Shown one piece after another: positions 18,083 through 26,396 of a DNA stretch of 64,000 nt. The stretch is from Modicisalibacter coralii (GTDB taxonomy: Bacteria; Pseudomonadota; Gammaproteobacteria; Pseudomonadales; Halomonadaceae), in the NCBI RefSeq assembly GCF_004117855.1, contig NZ_QWBW01000007.1, positions 231,507 through 295,506 of the forward strand, in the 5' to 3' direction. Position 1 is the first letter of the stretch, and each line of letters begins with the position of its first letter. Made by a program: the position numbers and the translations under genes. Under the pieces are notes generated by a model that saw only the letters and a list, made by a program, of their open reading frames with translations, did no database searches and was not told where the DNA came from.

Positions 18083-18850
18083 TCAGCACTCGCCCGCCGG
18101 CACGGGGACGTGACGCCGGCGCGCCAGCCAGCGCACATCGATCGCGAAGGACAGCCCCAGCAGCGCCAGCGCCACGCCGGCCAGCCCGCTCGCCAGCGAC
18201 TCAGGCGTCCAGGGCAGCAGACCGACGAGCAGGGTCGCGACCTGCCAGACACAGATCACCTTGCGGCGACGCGACGCGAACAGCGGGCGCTGGAGCCACT
18301 GCCAGCGCCAGCCGGCCATCACGAACAGGTAGCGCAGGGCGCCGATCGCCAGTACCCAGCAACCGACCTTGCCCAGCACCGTCAGCGCGGCACACAGCAC
18401 CACGATGAAGAAGGCATCGAGCTCCATGTCGAAGCGCGCCCCGAAGCGCGATATCGACCGGGTCAGGCGCGCCACCCAGCCGTCCACGCCGTCGAGCAGC
18501 AGGGCCACCAGCGCCAGCCCGGCCATGGCCCCGGCGTGCCGGGCCATGAACTCGGGGAACACCAGCGCGCCGGCGATCACCGCCACCGGCATGCCGCGCA
18601 GCAGGGTGACGCGGTTGGCCCAGCCCAGCGCCTGGCGCGACGGTGCCCAGCCCCACGCCACCAGGACCAGCATGGCCAGATAGATCGCGCCGGCACTCAC
18701 GCGCAGCCCGGCGGGCGCCGCCAGCCAGGCCAGCAGGCTCTCGACCAGCAGGGCGAACAGCGTCAATACGGCCAGGCTCTCGGCGAGACTCGGCAGCGGT
18801 AGACGCCGGAGACGGGGGACACCGGCAGGTGGCGGGGATGACCGACGCAT
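18083..18850 (-). CDS. CDP-alcohol phosphatidyltransferase family membrane protein
   Basis: A 255-residue integral membrane enzyme with the complete signature D-x2-DG-x2-AR-x8-G-x3-D-x3-D at residues 120-145 (starting DGVDGWVARL). The family moves a phosphatidyl or other phospho-alcohol group from a CDP donor. It is longer than PgsA (already present at 276-824) and is divergently transcribed from the 19-22 kb operon with a shared 230-base regulatory gap, suggesting that it belongs to that cluster and makes a lipid or inositol-like intermediate for it. Confidence 0.82.
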   Translation of the reverse strand: MRRSSPPPAGVPRLRRLPLPSLAESLAVLTLFALLVESLLAWLAAPAGLRVSAGAIYLAMLVLVAWGWAPSRQALGWANRVTLLRGMPVAVIAGALVFPEFMARHAGAMAGLALVALLLDGVDGWVARLTRSISRFGARFDMELDAFFIVVLCAALTVLGKVGCWVLAIGALRYLFVMAGWRWQWLQRPLFASRRRKVICVWQVATLLVGLLPWTPESLASGLAGVALALLGLSFAIDVRWLARRRHVPVPAGEC

Positions 18851-18975
18851 GTGGCGCTACCTCCTCGTCGACTGACGCACTCGCCAGATGATGACTTGAC
18901 GTCGCCGGCCCCACCACGGAACTTAAGGATGACGGCGCGATGACGCGCAGCACCCCACCCGGTGCAGGTCGAGCA

Positions 18976-19013
18976 TTGATGATGCAAGGATGCATTGCTA
19001 TACAATCATTGTA
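18976..19013 (+). promoter_or_regulatory. Promoter with overlapping palindromic operator
   Basis: TTGATG (18976-18981) and TATACA (18999-19004), 17 bases apart, form a credible core promoter for the 19.1-22.4 kb operon. The -10 is overlapped by TACAAT-C-ATTGTA (19001-19013), a perfect 6-bp inverted repeat of the kind bound by a dimeric repressor. The rest of the 18851-19080 gap shows nothing else clear. Confidence 0.6.
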
Positions 19014-19080
19014 CAACGGTTGAACCGATGATGCCTGAGCGCATCCCGCGGACGACCCCGGTCACGACAAGGACGCTATC

Positions 19081-20052
19081 ATGCCCGCCACCCCCGCACA
19101 GGCCTTCTGGACCCTGGCTCCCGGCCACGGCGCGATCCGCGAGGAAGCCCTGCCGGCGCCCGCCGCCGGCGAGCTGCAGATCCGCACCCGTTACAGCGGG
19201 ATCAGCCGCGGCAGCGAAGCGCTGGTCTTCAACGGCCGGGTACCCTCCTCCGAATACCAGCGCATGCGCGCGCCCTTTCAGGCCGGCGACTTCCCGGGCC
19301 CGGTGAAGTACGGCTATGCCAGCGTCGGCGAGGTCGAGCGCGGCCCCGACGAATGGCTCGGCCGCAGGGTGTTCTGCCTGCACCCCCATCAGGACCGCTA
19401 CGTGGTCCCCGCCGAAGCCGTCGTCGCCCTGCCCGAATCGCTGCCCGCCGGCCGCGCCGTGCTCGGCGCCAACATGGAAACCGCCGTCAACGGCCTGTGG
19501 GATGCCGCCCCCGGCCCCGGCGATCGCATCGCGGTGATCGGCGCCGGGGTGGTCGGCGCGCTGATCGCCTTTCTCTGCGCCCGAATCCCCGGCACCCGGG
19601 TCGAGCTGATCGACATCGACCCGGCCCGCGCCGAACTGGCCCGAGCGCTCGACGTGCCTTTCCGCACACCCGGCGAGGCCACCGGCGAGGCCGACCGGAT
19701 CTTTCATGTCAGCGGCAACCCGGCCGGGCTGCGCCGCGGCCTGGAACTGGCCGGATTCGAGGCGACCGTGATCGAGATGAGCTGGTACGGCGAGCAGGCC
19801 GTCGAGGTGCCGCTGGGCGAAGCCTTCCACGCCCGCCGCCTGACGCTGCGCTCGAGTCAGGTCGGCTCGGTCGCGGCGTCGCACCGCGCGCGCTGGAGCC
19901 ATCACCGGCGTCTCTCGCTGGCCCTGGAACTGCTCGCCGACCCGCGACTCGACGCGCTGATCGAGGCCGAAAGCGCCTTCAGCGATCTCCCCGACCTGAT
20001 GCCGCGCCTGGCCGCCACCCGCGGGGCACTGTGCCACCGCCTGCGCTACTGA
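19081..20052 (+). CDS. Zinc-lacking medium-chain dehydrogenase (BchC-like)
   Basis: A 323-residue MDR-superfamily oxidoreductase. The NAD(P)-binding fold is IAVIGAGVVGALIAFL near residues 155-172. Where zinc alcohol dehydrogenases have the catalytic Cys and GHE segment, this protein has YSGISRGSEALVF and KYGYASVGEV, so the catalytic zinc is absent, as in BchC-type dehydrogenases. A keto or side-chain reduction of a cluster intermediate is a reasonable guess. First gene of the operon, 39 bases before the PTPS homologue. Confidence 0.8.
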   Translation: MPATPAQAFWTLAPGHGAIREEALPAPAAGELQIRTRYSGISRGSEALVFNGRVPSSEYQRMRAPFQAGDFPGPVKYGYASVGEVERGPDEWLGRRVFCLHPHQDRYVVPAEAVVALPESLPAGRAVLGANMETAVNGLWDAAPGPGDRIAVIGAGVVGALIAFLCARIPGTRVELIDIDPARAELARALDVPFRTPGEATGEADRIFHVSGNPAGLRRGLELAGFEATVIEMSWYGEQAVEVPLGEAFHARRLTLRSSQVGSVAASHRARWSHHRRLSLALELLADPRLDALIEAESAFSDLPDLMPRLAATRGALCHRLRY

Positions 20053-20091
20053 GCGACACCCGAGACCCGCACGCCAACCAAGGAGGCTCGC

Positions 20092-20490
20092 ATGTTCAGC
20101 CTGACCGTCCGCGATCACATGATGATCGCCCACAGCTTCCAGGGCGAGGTCTTCGGACCCGCCCAGCGCCAGCACGGCGCCACCTATGTCGTCGACGTGA
20201 CCTTCCGCCGCCCCGAGCTCGACGAGCACGACCTGGTCGTCGACATCGGCCTGGCCAGCGAGGCCCTCAAGTCGTTGCTGGCGGCGTTCAACCTCAGCAA
20301 TCTCGACGACGACGAGGCCTTCCGGGGTCGCAACACCACCACCGAATTCATGGCCCATGCCGTCTTCGAACGCATGGCGGCGATGATCCGCGAGGGCCGG
20401 CTGGGCGAAGGCGCCAAGGCGCTGACCCACCTCACGGTCACGCTGCACGAGTCGCACATCGCCTGGGCCAGCTACGAGGGGGCATTGTGA
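20092..20490 (+). CDS. Divergent 6-pyruvoyl-tetrahydropterin synthase/QueD homologue
   Basis: A 132-residue T-fold protein. Against QueD/PTPS it keeps the first zinc histidine (His14 in MIAHSF), one histidine of the HxH pair (His28 in QHGATY; the second is Ala30), the NTTTEF segment and the pterin-anchoring glutamate (Glu120 in LHES). The catalytic cysteine before HxH and the DHH-type catalytic histidine segment are missing. It probably binds a pterin or pyrimidine but is unlikely to do standard PTPS/QueD chemistry. AAGGAGG precedes ATG 20092. Overlaps the next gene by four bases. Confidence 0.78.
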   Translation: MFSLTVRDHMMIAHSFQGEVFGPAQRQHGATYVVDVTFRRPELDEHDLVVDIGLASEALKSLLAAFNLSNLDDDEAFRGRNTTTEFMAHAVFERMAAMIREGRLGEGAKALTHLTVTLHESHIAWASYEGAL

Positions 20491-21548
20491 GCGCGACCCT
20501 GACGTTGATCGTCGCCGGCGACCCGCAGCAGCTCACCGGCGGCTATGTCTACGACGCCCGCATCGCCGAGGCCCTGCGCGAGCAGGGCTGGCGAGTCGAC
20601 GTCATCGGCCTGGAGGGGCGCTTCCCCGAACCCGACGCCGTCGCCGCACAGGCGCTCGACACCGCCCTCGCCGGGCTGGCCGACGGCGCCCGGGCGGTGA
20701 TCGACGGCCTGGCGATGGGCGCACTGCCCGAGGTCGTCGTCCGCCACGGCGAGCGCCTCGACCTCACCGCCCTGGTCCACCATCCGCTCGCCGACGAGAC
20801 CGGCCTCGACGAGGCCCAGCGCACGCGCTTCGCGGTCAGCGAGACGCGCGCCCTGGGCGCCGTGGCCCGGGTCATCGTCACCAGCCCCTTCACCGCCCGG
20901 CGCCTGGCCGATTACCACGTTGCCCCCGGGCGCATCGCGGTCGTCGAGCCCGGCGTCGACCGCGCCCCGCTGCCCGCCGACGGCGGCGACAGCGCGACGC
21001 GCCTGCTCTGCGTGGCCACCGTTACCCCGCGCAAGGGCCACGACGTGCTGATCGACGCTCTGGCGACCCTTGCCGATCGCGACTGGCGCTGCGACTGCAT
21101 CGGCGGCCTCGACCGCGACACCGCCCATATCGATCGGGTGCGCGAGCGCATCGCGGCCACCGGGCTCGAGGCGCGCATTCACCTGCTCGGCGAACGCCCG
21201 CCCGCCGAGCTGGGATCGGCCTACCGGGACGCCGACGTCTTCGTGCTGCCTTCCCACTACGAAGGCTACGGCATGGTGATCAGCGAAGCGCTGGCCCACG
21301 GCCTGCCGGTGATCACCACCACCGGCGGTGCTCTGGCCCATACCCTGCCGGCGGATGCCGGCCTCCCGGTGCCCCCCGGCGACGCCGAGGCCCTGGCCGG
21401 CGTCCTGGCCCGCTGGTTCGACGACGCCGAGCTGCGTCGCCACCTGCGCGACGGCGCCCGTCGCGCCCGCGACGCCCTTCAGGACTGGGACCAGGCCGGG
21501 CACGCCTTCGCCGCCGCCCTGCAGCGGCCGCCGGGAGACGCCCCATGA
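20487..21548 (+). CDS. GT4 family glycosyltransferase
   Basis: A 353-residue GT-B fold transferase starting at GTG 20487, which shares GTGA with the stop of the previous gene. The C-terminal nucleotide-sugar site has the retaining GT4 pattern: [11 protein letters not shown], then [20 protein letters not shown] with the E-x7-E motif near residue 260. No membrane segment. Its place between a pterin-synthase homologue and a methyltransferase suggests that it glycosylates the cluster product. Sugar donor unknown. Confidence 0.85.
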   Translation: MSATLTLIVAGDPQQLTGGYVYDARIAEALREQGWRVDVIGLEGRFPEPDAVAAQALDTALAGLADGARAVIDGLAMGALPEVVVRHGERLDLTALVHHPLADETGLDEAQRTRFAVSETRALGAVARVIVTSPFTARRLADYHVAPGRIAVVEPGVDRAPLPADGGDSATRLLCVATVTPRKGHDVLIDALATLADRDWRCDCIGGLDRDTAHIDRVRERIAATGLEARIHLLGERPPAELGSAYRDADVFVLPSHYEGYGMVISEALAHGLPVITTTGGALAHTLPADAGLPVPPGDAEALAGVLARWFDDAELRRHLRDGARRARDALQDWDQAGHAFAAALQRPPGDAP

Positions 21549-22420
21549 GCGATACCACCGGCCACTTCGACGCACACTGGCTGCGCCTGCGCGAAAGCAT
21601 CGACCACCGTGCCCGCGACGCCGGCCTGACCGAGCAGGCCCGAGACTGGCTGCTCCCGCGCCAGACACCGGCCCATGCCCTGAGCCTGGTCGACCTGGGC
21701 AGCGGCGGCGCCAGCAACGTCGCCTATCTGGCCCCGCGGCTGCCCGGCCCCCAGCGCTGGCGGCTGGTCGATCACGACGCCACCCTGCTCGGCCAGGCCG
21801 CGACACGCCTGCATCGCCTGGCAGACGAGGCCGACCGGCCGCTGGAGTGGATCAGCGATCATCGCGGCCTGCAGCCGCTGGACGCCGCACTGCTCGACGG
21901 CTGCGATCTGGTCGTCGCCTCGGCGCTGTTCGACCTGGTCTCCCGCGACTGGCTCGATGCCCTTGTCGAGGCCTGTGCGCAGCGCCGGATCGCCGGACTG
22001 TTCACGCTCAGCGTCACCGGCGACTGGGCCTTCGTCGACGCTCGGGGCCATCACCACGAGGACGACGACGACCGCTGGCTGCGTGGCGTGCTCGCCGCCC
22101 ACCAGCGCCGCGACAAGGGCTTCGGCCCGGCGCTGGGCGGCGACGCGCCGACATGGCTCGCCGACCGCTTCGCCGCGCGCGGCTACCGGATCGCGCGGGC
22201 ACCGAGCCCCTGGCGGTTGCCGGCGGGGGCGCCGGACGCCACGCCCCTCGCCACGACGCTGATCGACGGTTGGGCCCAGGCCGCCGGCGAGCAGGCCCCG
22301 GACGACACGCGGCGGATCGCGACCTGGCTGGAACGCCGTCGCCAGGCACTGGCAAGCGGCCGGCTGGGGCTGTGCGTCGAGCACGACGACCTCTTCGTCG
22401 TACCGGGGGATGCCGCGTGA
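21545..22420 (+). CDS. Class I SAM-dependent methyltransferase
   Basis: A 291-residue protein with the SAM-binding motif VDLGSGGASNVAYLAPRL at about residues 43-60 and an acidic end of strand two (RLVDHDATLL). ATG 21545 overlaps the preceding stop as ATGA, and its own stop overlaps the next gene's GTG, indicating tight translational coupling. The methyl acceptor is unknown; either a pterin-like ring or the sugar is possible. Confidence 0.82.
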   Translation: MSDTTGHFDAHWLRLRESIDHRARDAGLTEQARDWLLPRQTPAHALSLVDLGSGGASNVAYLAPRLPGPQRWRLVDHDATLLGQAATRLHRLADEADRPLEWISDHRGLQPLDAALLDGCDLVVASALFDLVSRDWLDALVEACAQRRIAGLFTLSVTGDWAFVDARGHHHEDDDDRWLRGVLAAHQRRDKGFGPALGGDAPTWLADRFAARGYRIARAPSPWRLPAGAPDATPLATTLIDGWAQAAGEQAPDDTRRIATWLERRRQALASGRLGLCVEHDDLFVVPGDAA

Positions 22421-24123
22421 CGGCGTCTCGCCGCCGGAGCGTGCTGCGGCTGGCGGTCAGCCTGGGGCTGCTCGCCGCGCTGGCGGCGTGGCTCGAGCCG
22501 TCGGCGATCGCCGCGCAACTGCGCGATCTGTCGCCCGCCTGGGTGCTCTTGGCGCTGGCCCTGGGGCTGCCCCAGGTGCTGATCTCGGCCTGGCGCTGGC
22601 GGCTCACCGCGCGCCTGCTGGGCGTGCCGCTGGCCTACCCCACGGCCGTCGCCGACTACTACCTGGCGACCTTTCTCAACCAGTTGCTGCCCGGCGGGGT
22701 GATGGGCGACGTCACCCGGGCCTGGCGCCATGCCAGCGCCAGTGGCGAACGCGGTCCGGCGGTGCGCGCCGTGGTCATCGAGCGCGTCTCGGGGCAACTG
22801 GTGCTGTGGCTGCTGGCGGGTATCGCGCTGCTCTCGCCGACCTGGCGCGACCCGCTGAGTCACGCCGTCACGACACTCGTCGAGCGGCTTGGCGAACTGG
22901 GGCTACCGGGCGTGGCCGTGCCGGGTCTCATCGTGCTGGCGGTTGGCGGTGGGCTCCGGCACGTCCGGCATCGTCCGCCGCGGGCCCTGCAAGGGCTCGG
23001 CGGTGACCTCAAGCGCGCCTTGCTCGACGCCGCGGCCTGGCCAGGGCAGTTGCTCGGCTCGCTGCTGGTGGTCGCCAGCTACGTGGCGGTCTACCTCTGT
23101 GCGGCCCGCGCCATCGGTGTCGAGCTGGCCACGCCCACGCTGCTGGTCCTGGTACCACCGGTCCTCATGGCCATGGCCCTGCCGCTGTCGGTGGCCGGCT
23201 GGGGGCTGCGTGAGGGCGCCGCGGCGCTGGTGTGGGGCGCGACCGGGCTCGACCCGGCCCAGGGCGTGGCGGTGTCGGTGGCCTACGGCGTCCTCGTGCT
23301 GGTGAGCAGCCTGCCCGGCGCGCTGTTTCTGCTGCGCCGACGCTCAGGCGTCGAGCAGGCGCAGATCGAACAGGGTGTCGTCGCCGCAGGGGAAGGTCCG
23401 GGCCGGCGGGCGCCGCGCCGCGTCGAGGGTATCGATGGGCGTCAGCGCCAGGCCCGGGCGGCCGGAGCCGATCAGCAGCGGCGCCACCAGCAGATGCAGG
23501 CGATGCAGCACGTCGGCCTCGACGAAACGCGAGACGGTGACCCCGCCGCCCTCCACGAGCACCCGCGTCAGGCCGCGCTCGGCGAGCGCATCGAGGACCG
23601 CGCGCGGCTCGATGCCGCGGGGCCCCGCGGGCAGTTCGAGACGCTCGACGTGCGCCCCGGCGCCGACCAGTGGCGGCGCGCCGCGCCCCACCAGATGCAG
23701 GGTGGGCGCGGCAGCGGTCTGGAACACGTCGCGCCGGACGTCGAGCCGCCCGCGCGGGTCGCAGACCACCCGCCAGGGGTTGGCGCCCTCGACATGGCGC
23801 ACCGTGAGTTGCGGATCGTCGGCCGCCACGGTACCGGCGCCGACCAGCACGGCATCGACCAGGGCACGCAGACGGTGCAGATGCACGCGACTGGCCAGGC
23901 CGTTGATGTAATGCGAGGCCCCGCTCTCGGTGGCGATGCGCCCGTCGAGGCTCTGCCCCAGCTGGGCGATCGCCAGGCCCCCGCACCGGGCCACCAGCGG
24001 CAACAGGCTGTCGAGCAGGGCGCACGCGCCGGCGGGCCAGACGGCATCAACGGACCAGTCGCCGCCGCGCCGGACCTCGATGACCCCGGCGCCGGTGTCG
24101 ATACGGGCGACGGTCGAGCGTGA
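22417..24123 (+). CDS. UPF0104/flippase-like membrane protein, with long antisense-derived tail
   Basis: Residues 1-309 form a complete lysylphosphatidylglycerol-synthetase transmembrane/UPF0104 domain with about eight membrane segments, including FLNQLLPGGVMGDVTRAW and PLSVAGWGLREGA. GTG 22417 overlaps the previous stop. Such domains often move or bind lipid-linked substrates. The family usually ends near residue 310 (about base 23345), but no stop occurs here until 24121-24123, so the frame runs some 260 codons through the opposite-strand RibD-like gene. The tail is probably not a folded domain; whether the stop was lost is open. Confidence 0.65.
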   Translation: MTASRRRSVLRLAVSLGLLAALAAWLEPSAIAAQLRDLSPAWVLLALALGLPQVLISAWRWRLTARLLGVPLAYPTAVADYYLATFLNQLLPGGVMGDVTRAWRHASASGERGPAVRAVVIERVSGQLVLWLLAGIALLSPTWRDPLSHAVTTLVERLGELGLPGVAVPGLIVLAVGGGLRHVRHRPPRALQGLGGDLKRALLDAAAWPGQLLGSLLVVASYVAVYLCAARAIGVELATPTLLVLVPPVLMAMALPLSVAGWGLREGAAALVWGATGLDPAQGVAVSVAYGVLVLVSSLPGALFLLRRRSGVEQAQIEQGVVAAGEGPGRRAPRRVEGIDGRQRQARAAGADQQRRHQQMQAMQHVGLDETRDGDPAALHEHPRQAALGERIEDRARLDAAGPRGQFETLDVRPGADQWRRAAPHQMQGGRGSGLEHVAPDVEPPARVADHPPGVGALDMAHRELRIVGRHGTGADQHGIDQGTQTVQMHATGQAVDVMRGPALGGDAPVEALPQLGDRQAPAPGHQRQQAVEQGARAGGPDGINGPVAAAPDLDDPGAGVDTGDGRA

Positions 24124-24186
24124 CCAGTCGTGTTCGCGCGCCCGGCGCACACCGCGCCAGGCCGCATCGAGAAGCGAGTCGTCCAT
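23344..24186 (-). CDS. RibD C-terminal/dihydrofolate-reductase-like reductase
   Basis: A 280-residue protein whose last 200 residues are the RibD reductase domain: QLGQSLDGRIATESGASHYINGLAS, DAVLVGAGTVAADDP, VLVEGGG and the APLLIGSGRPG end. In riboflavin synthesis this domain reduces the ribosyl chain of the deaminated pyrimidine. No N-terminal cytidine-deaminase domain; instead about 85 unassigned residues. ATG 24186 has GGGAG five bases upstream. Divergent from the GTP cyclohydrolase gene 78 bases away, and lying opposite the extended UPF0104 frame. Confidence 0.85.
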   Translation of the reverse strand: MDDSLLDAAWRGVRRAREHDWSRSTVARIDTGAGVIEVRRGGDWSVDAVWPAGACALLDSLLPLVARCGGLAIAQLGQSLDGRIATESGASHYINGLASRVHLHRLRALVDAVLVGAGTVAADDPQLTVRHVEGANPWRVVCDPRGRLDVRRDVFQTAAAPTLHLVGRGAPPLVGAGAHVERLELPAGPRGIEPRAVLDALAERGLTRVLVEGGGVTVSRFVEADVLHRLHLLVAPLLIGSGRPGLALTPIDTLDAARRPPARTFPCGDDTLFDLRLLDA

Positions 24187-24264
24187 GTCGGCTCCCATCG
24201 AGACAGGCGATTCATCATGCGCAGCCCGGCTGCGCCAGGGCAACCCCCAAGCAAGGAGACGCTC

Positions 24265-25386
24265 ATGCATCAGGTCGAACGCGCCCTATTCGATATACGC
24301 CGCGGCTTGCCGGTGCTGCTGCGCGACGCCGACGAGGCCGTCCTCGTCCACCCGCTGGAGAGCGTCGACGAGGCGGCCTTCGAGCGTCTCGCCGAATCCG
24401 CCGAGATGCCGACACCGGCGCTGGTGCTCAGCCGTCACCGTCTTGCCCGCCTGGGGCACAGGATCGACGCCGACAGCGCCCGTCTGGCGCTGCCGCCGGC
24501 ACTGTGGCACGACACCCGGCGTCTGCATGCGCTGGCCTTCGGCCTCGAGCCCGAGGCGACGGACGCCGAACCGCTCGCCGCCAGTCGTGCCGAACAGGCC
24601 GCCCTGGCGCTGATGCGCCGCGCCCTGTTGATTCCGGCGGCGCTGACCCGCCGCCTCGACGGCGAGGCACGCACGGCGATCGAGGCACGCATCGCCGAAG
24701 GGGCCCTGCTCGGCGTCGCCGCCGAGGATGCCGAGCGCTGTCTGGAGAGTGCCGACGGCATGCTGCGCCGCGTCAGCGAGGCCCGTATCCCGCTCGCCGA
24801 GGCCAGCGAGAGCCGCTTCATCCTGTTTCGCGAGCCCGACGGCCTGCGCGAGCACGTGGCGATCGTCATCGGTGACAGCGAGACCTGGCAGCGGGACGTG
24901 CCCCTGCGCCTGCATTCCGCCTGCCTGACCGGCGACCTGTTCGCCAGCCTGCGCTGCGACTGCGGCGAACAGCTGCGCAACGCCGTCGCCGAGATCGCCG
25001 CCCTGGGCGGCGGCGTGCTACTCTACCTGGCCCAGGAGGGCCGCGGCATCGGCCTGGCCAACAAGCTGCGCGCCTACGCGCTCCAGGACGAGGGCCTGGA
25101 TACCCTGGACGCCGACCAGGTGCTGGGCTTCGGCGAGGACGAGCGCCGCTACGGCGTCGCCGTGGACATGCTCGCCGCACTGGGCGTCCAGCGCGTGCAG
25201 TTGCTCACCAACAATCCGGTGAAGATCGCCGCGCTGGCCGAGGGCGGCATCGAGGTCGCCGGCCGCCAGGCGCTTTACGGGCGGCTCACCGAGCAGAACT
25301 ACCGCTACCTGCACGCCAAGGCGCATCGCGCCGGGCACCTGCTCGATGACGTCCTCGACGGTCACTCCGGCTCGGAACGGGCCTGA
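24265..25386 (+). CDS. GTP cyclohydrolase II-type enzyme with extra N-terminal domain
   Basis: A 373-residue protein. The C-terminal half is RibA-like: zinc cysteines 220, 231 and 233 (SACLTG, RCDCGEQ), YLAQEGRGIGLANKLRAYAL and LLTNNPVKIAAL, so it should open GTP to a formylated or deformylated diaminopyrimidine. Stand-alone RibA is near 200 residues; the first 185 residues here start like a RibB domain (DIRRGLPVLLRDADE) but lack the RENEGD acid motif, so DHBP synthase activity is unlikely. AAGGAGA precedes ATG. Overlaps the convergent creatininase gene by 25 bases. Confidence 0.85.
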   Translation: MHQVERALFDIRRGLPVLLRDADEAVLVHPLESVDEAAFERLAESAEMPTPALVLSRHRLARLGHRIDADSARLALPPALWHDTRRLHALAFGLEPEATDAEPLAASRAEQAALALMRRALLIPAALTRRLDGEARTAIEARIAEGALLGVAAEDAERCLESADGMLRRVSEARIPLAEASESRFILFREPDGLREHVAIVIGDSETWQRDVPLRLHSACLTGDLFASLRCDCGEQLRNAVAEIAALGGGVLLYLAQEGRGIGLANKLRAYALQDEGLDTLDADQVLGFGEDERRYGVAVDMLAALGVQRVQLLTNNPVKIAALAEGGIEVAGRQALYGRLTEQNYRYLHAKAHRAGHLLDDVLDGHSGSERA

Positions 25387-26180
25387 AAGTCGTCGATCGC
25401 CAGCTCGCGGGTCTCGACGAGCACCTCGGCGAGGCACTGCGCGTAGTGCGCGACCAGCCGCTCGCCGAGGGCGGCGCTGGCCAGACGCGCATCGCCGACC
25501 ACGCCGCCCGGGTGCAGGTCCTCGGCCATCCAGGCGAACGCCGCCTCCCCCTCGGGGCCCAGCCGGCCGCCCTGTGCCGCCATCGCCTCGCCCCGCGACG
25601 GCGGGTGATCGAGCCACGCCCGGCGTAGCGTCCCCGGGGCCAGATGCAGCATCATCGCGGTCTCGGCGGCCCCGCCGTGCAGGCCGTGGCGCCACTCCGC
25701 CGCGGGCAGTGAATCCGCCGGCGGCGCGAAGCGCATGTAGTGGGCCTTGACCACCAGCAGGCCCAGCCGCCGGCGCAGCTTGAGCGCGGCAATGTCGGCC
25801 ACCGCGGTATTGCCGCCGTGGCTGTTGAACAGCACCAGGCGGCGCAGGCCGGCCCGCGCGACCGCCTCGCCGTGGGCCTCGATCACCGCAATCGCCACCT
25901 CCGGCGGCAGGCTCAGGGTGCCGGCAAACGCCGTGTGCTCGTCGCTGGCGCCCACCGCCAGGGTCGGCAGCACCAGCAGCGGGAAGTTCTCCGGCAGCCG
26001 ATGGCGCGCCGCCTCGAGCAGCCCTTCGCCGATCGTCCGGTCGGTGGCCAGCGGCAGGTGGCCGCCGTGCTGCTCGATCGCCGCCAGCGGCAGCACCGCC
26101 ACGCCGTCGCCCTCGGCCCAGGCCTCGAGTTCGACGCTGGTCAGCGCCGTCCAGTCCGCGCCCTGTCGCGATGCGTTCAT
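25362..26180 (-). CDS. Creatininase/ArfB-family amidohydrolase
   Basis: A 272-residue creatininase-fold enzyme with metal ligands in LPLAAIEQHGGHLPLATD, GASDEHTAF and FNSHGGNTAVAD. Family members include creatininase and ArfB, the formamide hydrolase that acts on the product of archaeal-type GTP cyclohydrolases. Placed tail-to-tail with a GTP cyclohydrolase II gene, a deformylase role on a pyrimidine intermediate is more likely than creatinine hydrolysis; this is inference. ATG 26180 is preceded by GGGAGGAAG. Confidence 0.83.
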   Translation of the reverse strand: MNASRQGADWTALTSVELEAWAEGDGVAVLPLAAIEQHGGHLPLATDRTIGEGLLEAARHRLPENFPLLVLPTLAVGASDEHTAFAGTLSLPPEVAIAVIEAHGEAVARAGLRRLVLFNSHGGNTAVADIAALKLRRRLGLLVVKAHYMRFAPPADSLPAAEWRHGLHGGAAETAMMLHLAPGTLRRAWLDHPPSRGEAMAAQGGRLGPEGEAAFAWMAEDLHPGGVVGDARLASAALGERLVAHYAQCLAEVLVETRELAIDDFQARSEPE

Positions 26181-26396
26181 GCTTCCTCCCTTGCCGACGG
26201 TCGACGCCGCCGGTGTCATCGAATCGTCCCGCTGACAGGATACGTTAGCGTCGCCGCGAACGCTGACGCTTTGCGCGTTGATCGAGGTCAATCCGGCGTC
26301 GCCGACGGTGGGCATGACGGCCGAGTTGCGGTAAAAAACCCGGGAATCGCTCGTCATACCGCCGGGCACACCAGATCGTCTCACGGGAGCCCGCCC

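Noticed and set aside
24187..24264. FMN riboswitch before the GTP cyclohydrolase II gene
   Set aside because: The gap is only 78 bases, too short for an RFN element, and none of its conserved hairpins could be found.
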